Origin: Paramyrothecium sp. XJ0827
Lineage: Eukaryota; Ascomycota; Sordariomycetes; Hypocreales; Stachybotryaceae
NCBI GenBank assembly: GCA_020881915.1
Contig: JAJFPB010000007.1
Span: 620,001 to 684,000 of the forward strand
Direction: 5' to 3'
Length of the DNA: 64,000 bases
Part shown: one piece after another, positions 1 through 11,625 of the stretch
Layout of the letters: the number at the start of each line of letters is the position of its first letter
Numbering within the stretch: the stretch's first letter is position 1
Position numbers and translations under genes: made by a program
The notes under the pieces: model-generated
What the model was told of the DNA's origin: nothing
Databases searched by the model: none
What the model saw: only the letters and a program-made list of their open reading frames with translations

Positions 1-1
1 C

Positions 2-133
2 AGCATCATTCGTTTGGGTTGTTGTTACGTATGTCCCAGGGGGGGGCGGAGGAGGGTATGGCTCATTCGGTGCGTTGAGCACCACAAAGACACCATCGGC
101 GAAGCGTAGATACGTGTGGGGCCCAATATCCAT
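2..133 (-). CDS. Possible 5' exon of an unknown gene running off the left edge
   Basis: The minus strand from an ATG at 131-133 stays open for 44 codons to the window edge. The product contains a run of six prolines followed by a Thr-rich stretch (GTYVTTT), which reads like real protein rather than noise. There is too little sequence to name a family, and the frame is also open upstream of this ATG, so this may be an internal exon. The call rests only on an open frame and plausible composition; it could equally be chance. Confidence 0.22.
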   Translation of the reverse strand, partial: MDIGPHTYLRFADGVFVVLNAPNEPYPPPPPPGTYVTTTQTNDA

Positions 134-1543
134 GTCTTGACATGCCTTTGCCCGCCAGTTATGGGGCAAGAATGAGCTCAAGAAAAAAAATTCATCCGTG
201 TTGCATTGGCTAGGTGACAGGGGATTGCGATGCTTGGGCTGAGTGCGGGGGCTTGGATCAATATCAGAAAGCCAGCGCAGGAGGAGATGCACGTGAGCGC
301 GTATTCAGGCAAGGCAGTCATGTTCGTATCTTGGTCCCAAATACGATTGGTGCGCCTGATGACAGCTGAGTTGTTCATCAGAATCACGACGAATCTCGAA
401 CGCGTGAAAAGCTTGTTGACGAAGCATGCCGGTTTCCGATAGATTGCTTCACTTTCTGGTCATATATACCGTGCTCGGATTTTGCAAATGCTGGTGATTG
501 TGGCAGTTTGTTCAAATGTGTCTTCGGGATGCATTCTCAGCCTTTCGATAGCAAGAAAATGGTGGCGGCGCACAAACAAGCAGGACAAATAGGGAGTGAC
601 AACATTCCGCTACACACCATTGACCTCAACGTCACAATCCCCAAGGGCATTAAAAATGAGCAACCTAATTGGCTGTGAGGCTGGTTTCAAGTCCCACGCG
701 CATAATAGTATTCCATCATACGATTTGAACTCGTTCATCGTGAAACTCATAGAGGTCATCTTTGACCTGCTTGCAAATCGCGACAAGGTGTGAAACACCA
801 CTGACAGAACCCAACAGAGTCTAATGCATGTTTCACGACAAACACATGAATTGATGCATATTTAACTCAAAAGAAACAGCGTACAACTGTTAGAGGTGGA
901 CGGCTAAAATTTTGAACGAATATCATAGCTTTATGCTTCTTAAAATCACACCCAGTTGCGCGACATGTGTAGGGTAGGTAGGCAGTAGTCAGTGAAGATC
1001 AGTCGTCTTGTTGGCAGCATCGCCTCTTGGCAGCCCACGCTACAGACATTCTGCGACAACTGCGCCCTCTTCTGGGTCTAAGTTGGGAGGAGTCTAGCTT
1101 CCATTATTAATTTGTCTGCCCATCAGCCAATGACAAGCCTGCATGCCCCGCTTCGTGATGATGATGCCTGCAAGGCCGATTAGCTGATTACCAAGAATTC
1201 AGCCAAGAAGCCAATCAGGGGCTGGACTATGATGGGTCAACTTCCGCCCGATTGGTCGGAAATGTCTCTGGTGGTCATTGCGCCCGAAATGAGCAGTCAG
1301 GTGACGGCGTAGTCCCAGTGGCTTGTCCGCTGTCTTCGAGGATATAAAACCTCATGCGTAGGCCGGCTTTCACTGTCTATCAGTCAACTTCCCGCTGCAT
1401 TCAGTCTCAAGAGAAACATACGTGCTAGCTGGAACTGTAGTTTGTAGTTGCAATCGAACCGTTCATCTGCATTCAATCACCACGTTACCAAGTGTTTGTG
1501 TCTGCAATTGAATCCCATTACAAACAAAACACATCTAGCAATC
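134..1543. other. Upstream region of the DUF4139 gene
   Basis: No convincing coding sequence is seen; short open frames on both strands match nothing I recognise. The half nearest the downstream gene looks like a promoter. It holds three CCAAT-type boxes (1127-1131 and 1211-1215 on the plus strand, 1251-1255 as ATTGG) and a TATA-like box near 1343. Confidence 0.5.
1343..1350 (+). promoter_or_regulatory. TATA-like box of the DUF4139 gene
   Basis: The motif tataaaac lies about 195 bp before the ATG at 1544 and downstream of three CCAAT-type boxes. Its spacing fits a core promoter with a 5' leader of roughly 150 bp. No expression data are available. Confidence 0.45.
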
Positions 1544-4139
1544 ATGGACAGCACCCCTCAGAAGATTGAGTATCGTATCCGCGATTTGCCTACCCACTCC
1601 GTGACTTTGTTTCCTTCACGAGCTCAAGTCGTCCGAGAACTGAAAGACGTGCCATTGAAGGTAAGATCTCATGCCTCATTTCCACAGCCCTATACTGACT
1701 CGTTCCTAGCCGGGTATCAACGAAATCGTCATTGTAGGACTAACCCCCACCGTTGATGAGCACTCCGTCAAGGTGCAAGGCAGCGGATCGACTGCCGCCT
1801 TCACCGATATTGCCGTAGAGCTGCTTCCAAACCGCGAATTGTTCCAGGACATTTATCCAGAGTCGGAGGATGATGATGATAATGATGACGAGCAGGAGGA
1901 GAAGAAGAGTGACAAAAACAACAAACTTGATGACCCTAACCAAGAAGAAAAGAAGGAATTGGAACAATCAATCGAAGAGACACGCGAAAGGCTGCTCCTT
2001 CTACGCGACAGGCAAAAACGACTCGAGGATTTGAAGGCCAGCGCTCTCATGCGACTGACCTTCCTCGACGCCTTTGGGCAGAGTCTATCGGGCAAAGACT
2101 CCAAGATGTCCATCAAGGACGGCCTCGAGACCTACCATGAGGAGCGCCAAAAGGTCTTCGACGACCATATGGACGCGACTGTTCGCGAACGCAAGGTCGC
2201 CAAGGCAGTCGCACAAGTTGAGGCGGAACAAAAGGATTTGCAAACCAGTCTCACCGACTTGGAGCTTGAAAGCGCCAACGCAGGGAAGAAACTAGCAGAG
2301 GCAAAGCGGAAGCAACGGGAAAAGGATCGAGTTCGCAAGGCGGAGGCGTTGAGGGAGAAGGAGCGCATTCGGAAGCAACGCGAGCAATTCTGGCCACGGT
2401 CTTGCTACACAGTCCGCATCACCCTGGACGCTTCTGATCTGACCCCTTTGTCTTCTAGGCGCACGTCAATTGCAGGCTCAAGCGATCTGGCTAAGCACAG
2501 CGCAACTAAAGAAATCATGTCATCTGCAGGAGATGACGTCGGCAACGTCTGCAACATCGTCCTGTCCTACGTCACGAGCTCGGCGTTCTGGTCTCCCAGC
2601 TACGACCTCGCCCTCTCCACGACGACGAATACCGCGCAACTGTGCTTCAACGCGTCTCTCACCAACATGACCAGCGAAACCTGGTCCAACTGCAAGATCA
2701 CGCTCAGCAACTCGCAGACAACGCTCTCTTCGACAGGCGACGACATCCCCAGCCTGAAGCCTTGGCGCATCAAGCTCGGCGGAAACCTCTTCTCGTCTGC
2801 CAACGACTCTGTTTCAGCCTTCCAAGACATCTTGCTCAGCCGGGAAGAACAAGACGAGAAGAAGGGATGGAATTCGTCACAGAGCGCCTGGGCAACCAAG
2901 CCGCGAGCCCAGTTGTTTGGAGTGCCCGAAACTACCCCACCGGCATTCAAGCCCCTGTTTGCGCCGCGGCCGCAAGGTGCTCTCCCAGCTGGAACTGGCC
3001 TTTTTGGGACTGCACAGCAGACTGCTACTCCAGCCTTCGCTCAAGCACGGCCTTCTGGAGGGGCTCTCTTTGGAGGACCTGCCACGCAAGCTCCGCCCTC
3101 AGCACCAGAACCAGCAGCTCCTCATGCAAGCAGTCTTTTTGGAAGCAGCGTTGCCCAGAACTCGTTGTTCGGAGGAAATACGACAACCACTACTGGTGGT
3201 GCTCTCTTTGGAAACAATGCTGCTCAGAAACCGACAACTGGTGGCCTCTTTGGCAGAATGGGCAATTCAGTTCAGACAGAGACCTCCGGATCTGCGACCG
3301 GCTTTGGTGGTACCTCTTCTTCAGCCGATACCTCCAATGCCAACAATGGCACTCTCAAAGAGCATGCAAATGATGCCTCAGCCCCGAGCATTCTCGAGCC
3401 TACATTCGAGCTGTCATTCCAGCAATCGTCTTTCGAGGAGACTGGATTAACGACGACATATGAAATCCCAGGCGTGAAGACACTGAAGCCTGGTCCTACC
3501 GCTTCCAAGCTGCGTGTTGCCCAAATCCCGTTCACCAACGTCGCATTTTCGCGAACTGTTGTTGCCAAGTATAAGCCTGCTGCCTACCTGAAGGCCAAAC
3601 TGCTTAACTCAAGTGAGGTCACCCTGCTCAACGGCCCTGCCAACATGACACTCGACAACACTTACATCGGTCGCTCTACACTGCCACGCTGCAGTGTTGG
3701 CGATGCCTTCTCCCTCAGTCTCGGCATCGATCCCGCCATCAAGGTGTCGTACCCGAAGCCCGACGTCAGGCGCAGCACCAGCGGCATGTTCAGCAAAGAG
3801 AACAGCTTGCTGCACACGCGCACCATGACACTTTCGAACAACCGCGCTGCCGCTGCCGAACCCGTCAGTATCACCGTCCTTGATCAGATTCCCGTCTCGG
3901 AGGACGAAAAGCTGCGTGTTTCCACCCTGCAGCCCAGGGGCCTGAGCGTTGGCGGCAGTGCTGTCGCGACTGGCCAGGCCGCCTCCAATGAAGGGAAGAA
4001 CTGGGGCAAGGCTACAGCGGTACTGAAGAAGGACGGCGAGATGGAATGGAATGTGATGCTGAATGCGGGCCACAGTGCTAAGCTGACGCTTGAGTACGAA
4101 GTTGCCCTGCCCAATGGTGAGTATGCCACGCAGTGTTAG
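1544..4139 (+). CDS. DUF4140/DUF4139 (mucoidy-inhibitor-A-like) protein with internal FG repeats
   Basis: Two exons, 1544-1660 and 1710-4139, give 848 aa. The 49 bp intron has gtaaga at the donor and cctag at the acceptor, and splicing restores the N-terminal domain (LPTHSVTLFPSRAQV... then PGINEIVIVGL), which matches the DUF4140 pattern. Next come an acidic run, a long charged coiled coil (about residues 115-230), and the DUF4139 beta-rich region. That region is split by a low-complexity insert, about residues 440-577, holding some eight LFG/GFG motifs spaced like nucleoporin FG repeats (GLFGTA, SLFGSS, SLFGGN, ALFGNN, GLFGRM). The C-terminal half then resumes and ends in a typical strand-rich tail. 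The molecular role of the family in fungi is not known to me; the bacterial relative was named for effects on mucoidy. There is no signal peptide, so the protein is probably cytosolic or nuclear. Confidence 0.9.
2910..3320 (+). repeat. FG/GLFG-type repeat block inside the DUF4139 protein
   Basis: This coding stretch encodes about eight Phe-Gly motifs, mostly LFG, separated by 10-25 residues rich in Ala, Thr, Ser, Pro and Gln. That is the look of a disordered nucleoporin-style FG domain. It interrupts the conserved DUF4139 region in one uninterrupted exon. Confidence 0.75.
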
Positions 4140-4516
4140 GGGTACATGAACTAGTCATGGAAGTTTTCAAGAGTGAGCATTCGTGTATCGGTGTGAATTC
4201 TCTGTTACTCCTGTACTCTTGCCTTTTGTCGAACCGTTGATGGATGTTTTGCGAGATGATAAAAACTTAGCTATAGCAATTCTATTAAATTGTATATCCT
4301 CGAAACACATCTTTAGCCTTTCCACACCGACAGCATGTAACTCAATTTATGCAGTAAAGGAGTTGAAAGACGAGCATTGACTGCACCTCAATGACACTCC
4401 ACACGTAGTAGATGCTCCTTTCCATGGGGAGCTGCCGGAACTAACTGGGTACCTAGCTGGGCGGTTTGAAGATGAACTACATCGCCCGCGGAAGCGGCTC
4501 GCTTCCTGGACTCGAG
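4140..4516. other. 3' flank of the DUF4139 gene
   Basis: AT-rich sequence after the stop codon, presumably 3' untranslated and spacer. I see no gene here; the next recognisable sequence is the transporter relic starting near 4517. Confidence 0.4.
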
Positions 4517-4716
4517 GCCTACATGATTCCGTTTGGGATGTTCTACATTGTGCCCAGCACCCTTGATCCAACCCCCCCGCCCGCTCGAGATGAATGCTGT
4601 GCTGACCGGACCCTTACCATCTCAGTCCCCCGATGGTTCATTATGAAGGACCATGGCGAGGAGGCCATAGTTGCCTTGCGCAAGTTTCGAGAGGGCAAGT
4701 ACACCGGTCAAATTAT
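4517..4716 (+). pseudogene. Relic of an MFS sugar transporter
   Basis: One frame reads as two conserved pieces of a fungal hexose transporter joined by garbled sequence. The first (YMIPFGMFYIVPSTL) resembles the sixth membrane helix. The second (VPRWFIMKDHGEEAIVALRK, then FREGKYT) resembles the PESPRWL signature and the start of the central loop. The ORF closes just after 4716, and nothing else of a roughly 520-aa transporter is found on either side. This is best read as a decayed fragment rather than a small gene. Confidence 0.6.
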
Positions 4717-5233
4717 ATGAGATTGTGAATCGTAGTCGTGTAACTAGTAACTATCTCTTGCTCAAGTTGGTGCTGTTTAGAGTCAAGAGAAGACATCGTG
4801 CATGTAATCGCCTTGTGTGTACGACAAATTGGAAAGTCTTCTTGGCAGGGGTTTTGGAACCAAATACTTCCGAGGCATGGAAGGCCAAGACCCTAGAATC
4901 CGCACGTGGTTCCCCTCCTTCCCCGCGGCTTGATCCGAGGCTGAACCCCGCCTCGAATTGGTAAAAGTGCCTATTAATACGAGCAGGAGATTGAGACAAC
5001 TAAGCACGACACTTTACTAGCGCTCGCCCCATATTCCTTTTTGTTCTTCATCAGATAGAGAGATTCAACGGTAGCTGGTGAACTCTGCTTGATTTCATAC
5101 AGCGGGTTATCGAGCACAGGCTTAAAGCCTACCAGTTGCAGCATAAGCCGTCGCTCAGCCACCATCTTGAACAGTCTGATTCGAGATCTGGACGCTTCCG
5201 CCCCTTGAGCGTGACATAATACGAATCTTCACA
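4717..5233. other. Upstream region of the alcohol dehydrogenase
   Basis: No coding sequence recognised. An AT-rich tattaatac element near 4971 could contribute to the promoter of the gene starting at 5234. Confidence 0.35.
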
Positions 5234-6347
5234 ATGCCTCAACTTATGAAAGCTGGACAATGGGACCCCAAACAGAGAAGCATCGTCATCAATGAAATCC
5301 CAACACCAGAACCGGGTCCAAATCAGTTACTGGTCAAGATCATTTCAGCATCCTTGTGTCACACCGACATGATGGCGTTCCAAATCCCTACCAAGCAGCC
5401 ACGCACGCTTGGGCACGAAGGGGCCGGTCTTGTCACGAAACTACATGAATCCTCCGAGGGCAAAGGATTCCAGATCGGCGACGCTATTGGGTTTCTATAT
5501 CACATCGATAGCTGTCGTAAGTGCGATGGCTGTCAGGTGCACAGCCAGCATTGTGTGAAGGGTTGCAGGGTACAGGGAATAACCGCGGATGGCTTTTTTG
5601 CCCAGTATGCTGTTGTAGAATGGCAAAATGCTATCCGTATCCCCGAATCATGGGACTTGCGAACTAGCTCTGTGTTTTTCTGCGCTGGCCTCACTGGTAA
5701 GACGGATATAACAGAATCTCGTATGCCTGGCTTACACCTGACCAGCATTCCATGCCGTTGATTCATGCCACCTCAAGCCGGGAGAGTGGTTGGCTGTCAT
5801 TGGCTCGGGCGGCGTTGGACAACTTGCCATCCAGTACGCAAAAGCGATGGACATAAATGTCCTCGCAATTGATATCAGCGACGAGGCGCTTCGATTGGCT
5901 ACCGTGGTTGGTGCCACGGACACTTTCAACTCCAAAACGGACTTGGGCTTTGTGACGAAGATACACGACATCACGGGCGGGGGCGTGCATGCTGCTGCTG
6001 TGTTCACAGGAGCAAAGGCCGCCTTCCAAGATGCTCTGAAGGTACTTCGACTTGGTGGGCTGCTCATGGCTATCGGCATCATGCGCGAACCCCTTGAAGT
6101 TGATACCCTTGACCTCGCCATGGGAAAGTATCGGGTGGCAGGCGAGAATGTCGGCATGCCAGGGAGAATGAGAAAAGCCGTTGACTTTACGACCAAGCAT
6201 AAAATCGCACCCGAAGTCGAGTTTCGAAGAATGGAAGACCTCCGCGACATGGTGCGGGAGATGCAGGAGGGAAAGGCGACGAAAAGGATGGTTGTCAACC
6301 CCTGGGCCGAGACTGAGACACCGAAAGCACTCACTTCGCGCATGTAG
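5234..6347 (+). CDS. Zinc-dependent alcohol dehydrogenase (MDR family)
   Basis: Exons 5234-5696 and 5746-6347 give 354 aa, the usual length for the family. The 49 bp intron (gtaaga...ccag) joins CAGLT to AFHAVD, which is the expected sequence at this point. Visible features are catalytic-zinc ligands Cys42 (in SLCHTD) and His61/Glu62 (in GHEGAG), the structural-zinc loop cysteines 94, 97, 100 and 107, and a Rossmann motif GSGGVGQ. The last two structural cysteines are separated by six residues rather than seven, a spacing I associate with a fungal subgroup. The protein should oxidise alcohols or reduce aldehydes with NAD(P) in the cytosol; the substrate cannot be told. It is convergent with the P450 at 6744-8419; no functional link is evident. 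Confidence 0.93.
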
Positions 6348-6743
6348 GGTTTGCGCCCGTCTTTCCCAGTTCATACAATAGTGAACAACGAGCAAATAAC
6401 CAATGGCGGTTTCGCGACACAGCCTAGCAGCAACGTACGAATGGCTTAGCTCCCGCAGGAATGATGGCAAGGACAATGAGCAACGAGGCTCATTTAATTT
6501 GTGGATGAAACCGCAGCATATCGATTGTTCCGGCCGTGCTCACTGACCATGTCAGTCCATGTAATGCGAACAAAGATGACGCTTCCTCAGATTGTAATCA
6601 ATCCGCCCGCATGTCCATGACGAGGAGTGACACTGTGAAAATCTTTTGAAACACACAGTTACGAATCTCTTCAGCGTGCCTCCCTTACTACGAAAGAACA
6701 TCGAGCGGGGGATGAGACCATGGTTGCCAACAGGACAGGCCAC
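6348..6743. other. Convergent intergenic spacer
   Basis: The 396 bp between the 3' ends of the dehydrogenase and the P450 presumably hold both 3' untranslated regions. Nothing else is seen. Confidence 0.5.
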
Positions 6744-8419
6744 CTACTGCTCACTCTCTGGTGCATCCTCGGCCACAATATCAACCCCTCCACTGGACGA
6801 TGAGAATTTCACGTGCCACTCCCCATCATCTCGCGCTGCAATCTCCACCGGAATCTTGCCCTTAGGAGTTGGTATCGCAGTTGTCATCGGGCTATCCGTC
6901 CGTGGCTCCAGCCACCCGCCGTTGCCTGTAGTGGGCTTCAGATCAAAGCGAAGCACCAGCAACGCGGCGAATGACATGACAACGTTGCTGACGAAATGAC
7001 GTCCCGGACAGAGCACAGTCCCGCCGCCGAAGGCCCGAAAGGCTGCCGCAGGAGTTGTCCGCTTTTGGCCTGGTTGGCGAAGAAACCGTCGGTGGTCAAA
7101 ATTGCCGACGGTCGAACCCCAAAGCGATGCGTCCGTATGTTGGATAGGAGCAGCAGTCATGACAGTAGCACCCTGCTTCAGGAGGTATTTCCCATCGAGA
7201 AGAATATCCTTCATCACCACCCTTGCTGATATGCCAATGTGGACGTAGCGGAGCGTTTCCTGCCATGTTGATAGGAGAATAGGGCAGGACTTGATGTTGG
7301 CTAAGTCAACTGTGCGAACCCCGTCACTGTCCGTCTGTACTAGCTGCTGGAGCTCATTGCGAAGCTCATCGAGGACAACGGGGTCACGAAAGATAAAGTA
7401 TACCATCCAGAATGCGCTTGCCATGCTGTTTGTTAGTGCCGCAATCATGTGGCCAACCTCAGTGGCTGCCAAGTCTCTACCCCTTAAGCCATGGTGCATG
7501 TTGTGCTTGTGGTGGCACTGGATGAGAAGTGACCCTTGGAGGTGTCGATTTTCGTTAAAGTATTTCTCGAAAGCTGGGATGAGGAATTTGTTCCGTGCTT
7601 GGAGACTCTTGCGTGCCAGCAGACTTGGCCAAGCTTTAATCATGTGAATCATGATACCCGGCTCAAAATTACTAGACGCCAATATTAGAGGCTTGAGTTA
7701 AACGATGTAGGTAACTAGGAGAGGATAGTCATACTACCAGGCCTTCTCCAGATTCGAATCACGAAACGGGTTACTTGGTCCATAGATGCTTTCAGTCTTA
7801 GCCATGAATATTTGCCTACGAACCCAAGTGTAGAGGTCTACTTTGGCGCCCCTCGCGCTTAGTTTGGTAAGAGAATTTGCCAAATGTAGCACAGCCGCCC
7901 CGGTGATAGCGTCGAGACCGGGGCCGGGGGACAAGGCTGGTGTGGTATACGGTCCAAAGGTCGATAAGTAGGAATCATTTTCGAACATGTTCTCTGAGCC
8001 TATAATGGCATTTCCTTCCAGACTGACGTCCATCACCGTGGCGGCTGCCTGTGCCGCTATAGGCGCGAATGCGATTGTCTTGATCTGCCGCTGGACCGAG
8101 GGGATGAGGCCGAGAGAATTTATAACATAGATCCTTTGGCCTGGCATGCGCAAGGTATAGATGGGAAGATTGTACTTGTCTCTATTATAGCGTCTAGTGT
8201 TAGCTGTGAAACAAAGAAGAGTGGAGGCGGGGCGGCAAACCTGAGGGCCACCAGGAATCTGGGCATACCCAGTAGGAAGCCCGACAGCGGCTTGATGAAA
8301 GGCAAGGACGTCTCAATCGTGGGCGGTTCCCTTGCGTCTTGCGTGAAGGAGAGTAGCGCTGCGAGAAATACGTACGTCGCACCCAGCGAGCCTAGGGCTA
8401 ACAATACTATGGACGGCAT
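6744..8419 (-). CDS. Cytochrome P450 monooxygenase (CYP7/CYP8-like fungal clade)
   Basis: Three exons on the minus strand, 8241-8419, 7738-8181 and 6744-7671, give 516 aa. The first intron joins VALR to DKYNLPIYT, a standard P450 N-terminal sequence. The second uses a ctag acceptor at 7672-7673 that restores NFEPG. The protein has an N-terminal membrane anchor (about residues 3-20), the K-helix ExxR (QETLR) and the heme loop FGGGTVLCPG with the cysteine ligand near residue 430. The I-helix segment around TNSMASAFW lacks the usual acid-Thr pair and resembles the CYP7/CYP8 (sterol 12-alpha-hydroxylase/prostacyclin-synthase-like) type. It is likely ER-bound and needs a separate reductase. The substrate is unknown and no biosynthetic core enzyme is nearby. 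Confidence 0.88.
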
Positions 8420-9201
8420 CGTGATAGAATGAGATGGATTAGCTGTGAGAGCCCACCAAACTCGATCATGCTACACAAAGAGGCAGCGAGAACGATTGAA
8501 AGGGTGGGCTGGGAAGATGGCGAGCTGACGTTGTTGGCTGACAATAGGCCCGTAGCGATGCTTGACCGCCTTGCATGATCTGACAACCGACAAGGGTAAA
8601 CCGTAGTCAAGACGGTACGTAGTTTGGTGAGCGCGTTTGGCCTCTGTACAGATTAGTAGCGGCCACTTTCATGCTGGGGCCTGTGGGGGCTATCACATAC
8701 ACGGGAGGTTAATCTCACCCACAATGGTTTGTAAAAGTGTGTTAGTTGGAAGAACAATGATGTATCACATTCTCCGGGGATCGCTTGCAACCGTACGAGT
8801 GCCTGATTTAATCATGATTCTTGCTGGCGTAGAGGCGCAACAAATTCGGTGGCTCCCTGATTCCTTCCAGGGCGCAGGTTCTCATTGTCAGAGTTCTTGT
8901 GTCCAGGCTGTCGAGACTGCCGGGTCTACGGGCCGGACAACAAGGATAAACAGCGACAAGCAGCTGTGGGCATTGTACATCTAAGCCAACTCGCCGCCGA
9001 GGAAGGCGCGTTGCTAGTTGAAGAAGCAACGTTATGCTTGTCATCCTCATCCAAAATAGACAGCCAAGTCCAATATTGAATCTGCAGCTTAAATGCTTTA
9101 TTTCCCTAGTAAGACTACAGGACAAAGATTATGGCCAAGCGAAACTCCTTTCAGCTTCACTCCACACTATCCACATTGCTGTAGTGACAAAATCAGCGTC
9201 T
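8420..9201. other. Intergenic region upstream of the P450
   Basis: This stretch holds the promoter of the P450 and the 3' flank of the next minus-strand gene. Short ORFs are present on both strands but none resembles a known protein. Confidence 0.4.
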
Positions 9202-11625
9202 TCAAGCTCGCTTCTCTTCGCTCGACTGAGGCCCGCGCGTAGACGAGTTGGACTCTGTAGGGGAAGCTGCAATGATCGGTTCCTTGCAACCATCATCTTG
9301 CTGCCGGCCTCCGACGGACGATTGCGCTTCGTGGCTCAACTGACTGCTCAGAGTTCCTTTGCCGGCGTCGTTTATCTCCTCGTACACGTCCACAACAGGG
9401 ACCGGTGCGTAAAGTACTGGATGCCCTGGATCTCGCGCATCTAAATGGCCCAGTTCCTGAGCAACGATTGTTGTGGGAACCTCATCCGTGCAGCCCTTCC
9501 ACCCACCCTCACACCAGCCGAGGCCCTCATGCGCCAGGCGATGCTGTTGGAGGGTGCCGTTCGTTACCCACTCAAGAAATCTATACGAGCCCGGGGAAAC
9601 TTTTCTATCCGCAGTAGAGCTTCCAGCATAGGACTTGCGTTGGAGGTAGCGCTGCCATTGCCGAAGCACAGGCTCCATCGAAAACGAAGCGAGGATGATG
9701 AGAAATCCGGCAACATATGTGAAACAGAGGCCAAAAACCGAGAACGATCCAAATCTGCTTGATCGAATTTTCTAAATGCAAAAAAAAACAATTGGTGAGC
9801 AGAGTTCCCAACGGAGTTGGAGAAAACAGATGAATAGGCTTACCTGACTGCTACACAAATGTCTCTGTTGGTCATCCGAGGGCTTCATGAGGTATTGCTG
9901 GTAATCCAAGCGAGACACGCCTTTGGCAGTGTTGACAAAAGAAGCTTGATAGGTTGCCCGTGAGGTGTTCCACAGGCGCGTCATGTCGGTCTGCCATTGG
10001 TTATTGGGTAGAGGGCCTTGCACACCTGATATGATGCTTTGCTGCGACGCCAGGGAGGATTGTCCTAGTGTATTAAACAATGTGTGAGGCAGGAAAGCCG
10101 TCATCTGCCAGATGGCCAAGTACCAGTGAAAATTGCTGGCTGCCTTGGATAGGCCACTGGGCACCTCAGTCGACAGAATAGCACCCAGATCCGCTGGGTA
10201 GTCGAACAGCGGAGCCGCGCCCACCATGGCATCCATATTACCGGCTAAGGGACCGCACCTGCTGGCTTCTTCACCCTTTGTAGGATCGCCACGGCAGAAT
10301 TGATACTGCATTGTGCAGGCCAAGGGCGAGGCTGCTTCGTCGGACGTGAAGATTGTGCGTCGTCCAGCTGTGTCCAGTGAACTCACCGAAGGGCCAGGTG
10401 TTGTGGCACGGTACCAAGGATCGAGTGTGGGCTCGATGAAGTACATGCCGTTCCCGGAAAGGAAGAATATGAAGACATCCGCATCATATCTTCGCAAGTC
10501 GTCATTGGGCTCGAAGGCTGATAGCTCAAAGTTGTGTGTTCCATTGAAACTGAAAGCGGCCATTGCACTGTTGCTGTGCGTCAGTGTCTAGACTTCAAGA
10601 GCATGAACAGCAATGGGAGCAGCTCACCTAGCCAGATAACGGCCCTTTACTGTTCGGTGGGACGTTGGTGGCGGGTATTGAGTACTAAGCGAGTCGACCT
10701 CCATAGTAAAATTGAGAGCCGTCATATTACCGGCGCTTCCAACCATGGCGCTTCCATAGTCATATCTCGTATAGTTATGTCCCGAGGGATGGGTGTAAGG
10801 ACTGGAATACCCCTTTGTAGACAGTGGTGCGCAGTGGAAGGTCTCTCGGTGATAGATCCTCTCTGTCTCAGGTACATTGACTCCAAAATGCTTGTTGCTA
10901 TCCATGTATGTGGTGTCCAAGAACAAGTTGGAAGAAGCGTTCTCGCAGATTCCATTCCCATTGTTGAAAGGACAATCCGCTGCGGTGTTGATTTTGATGG
11001 GGAGCGCAGGAGCAACGTATGTTGCGCATTCGAGAACGGATGAGCTGGTAGACGAATAACATTGTTGGGCATAGTTGACTGCATTGGCGATTTGCGAGGC
11101 TCGATAAGGCGTGTCTATGAACCACGTGTTTGAGGAGTTCAAGCCAATGCCAAGCATGCCGCAGGAATCGGACTGAATCAGGATCTCACTGCCCACACTG
11201 GTCGAGATGACTGCAGAGAAACCTCCAGCCACGATGAACCCCACGAAGCTGACGATAGCCAAGACAATAGGCAGCAGGGTACGAGAAAGGGCAGTCTTGG
11301 TTGAGCGTCTCCATGCAACGAATAGCAGGACAAGAGAACGGAGACCAGACTCAGCAGTGCTTGAGTTGCGCAGGATCAACTGGCGCTGGTGATGCAGCCC
11401 ATCCTGCACTCCAAGTCCAGGCTTGGAATAGGAGTAGTGGAGAGCCAGGCAGATGATTCTCCAGAACCTGTTCCCCGCAAAAGCGAGAAAGACAGAAGTG
11501 AATGCAATGAGCAAGCTGGCTTCGGAGCGAGTGAGTGTCAAAGTCGCGCCGAACACGTAGCCGCGTGACCAGTTCCTCCAGAAGCCCAGGTGGACATTAT
11601 AAGAAGTATCAAGAACAGTCTCCAT
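9202..11625 (-). CDS. Fungal multi-pass membrane protein of unknown function
   Basis: Exons 10628-11625, 9844-10567 and 9202-9771 give 763 aa with all phases consistent (introns 60 and 72 bp). At least three strong hydrophobic stretches are visible: about residues 35-60, a second near 110-135 (LLPIVLAIVSFVGFIVAGG), and one near the C-terminal third (YVAGFLIILASF). The large loop between the last two is rich in Cys and N-glycosylation sites (NMT, NFT, NYT), so it probably faces outside the cell. The last 180 residues are polar and likely cytosolic. I recognise the general shape of a lineage-expanded fungal hypothetical family but cannot name a domain. No transport or catalytic motif is seen. 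Confidence 0.78.

Noticed and set aside
5234..8419. A biosynthetic cluster from the neighbouring dehydrogenase and P450
   Set aside because: There is no core synthase nearby, the two genes are convergent, and the flanking genes are unrelated.
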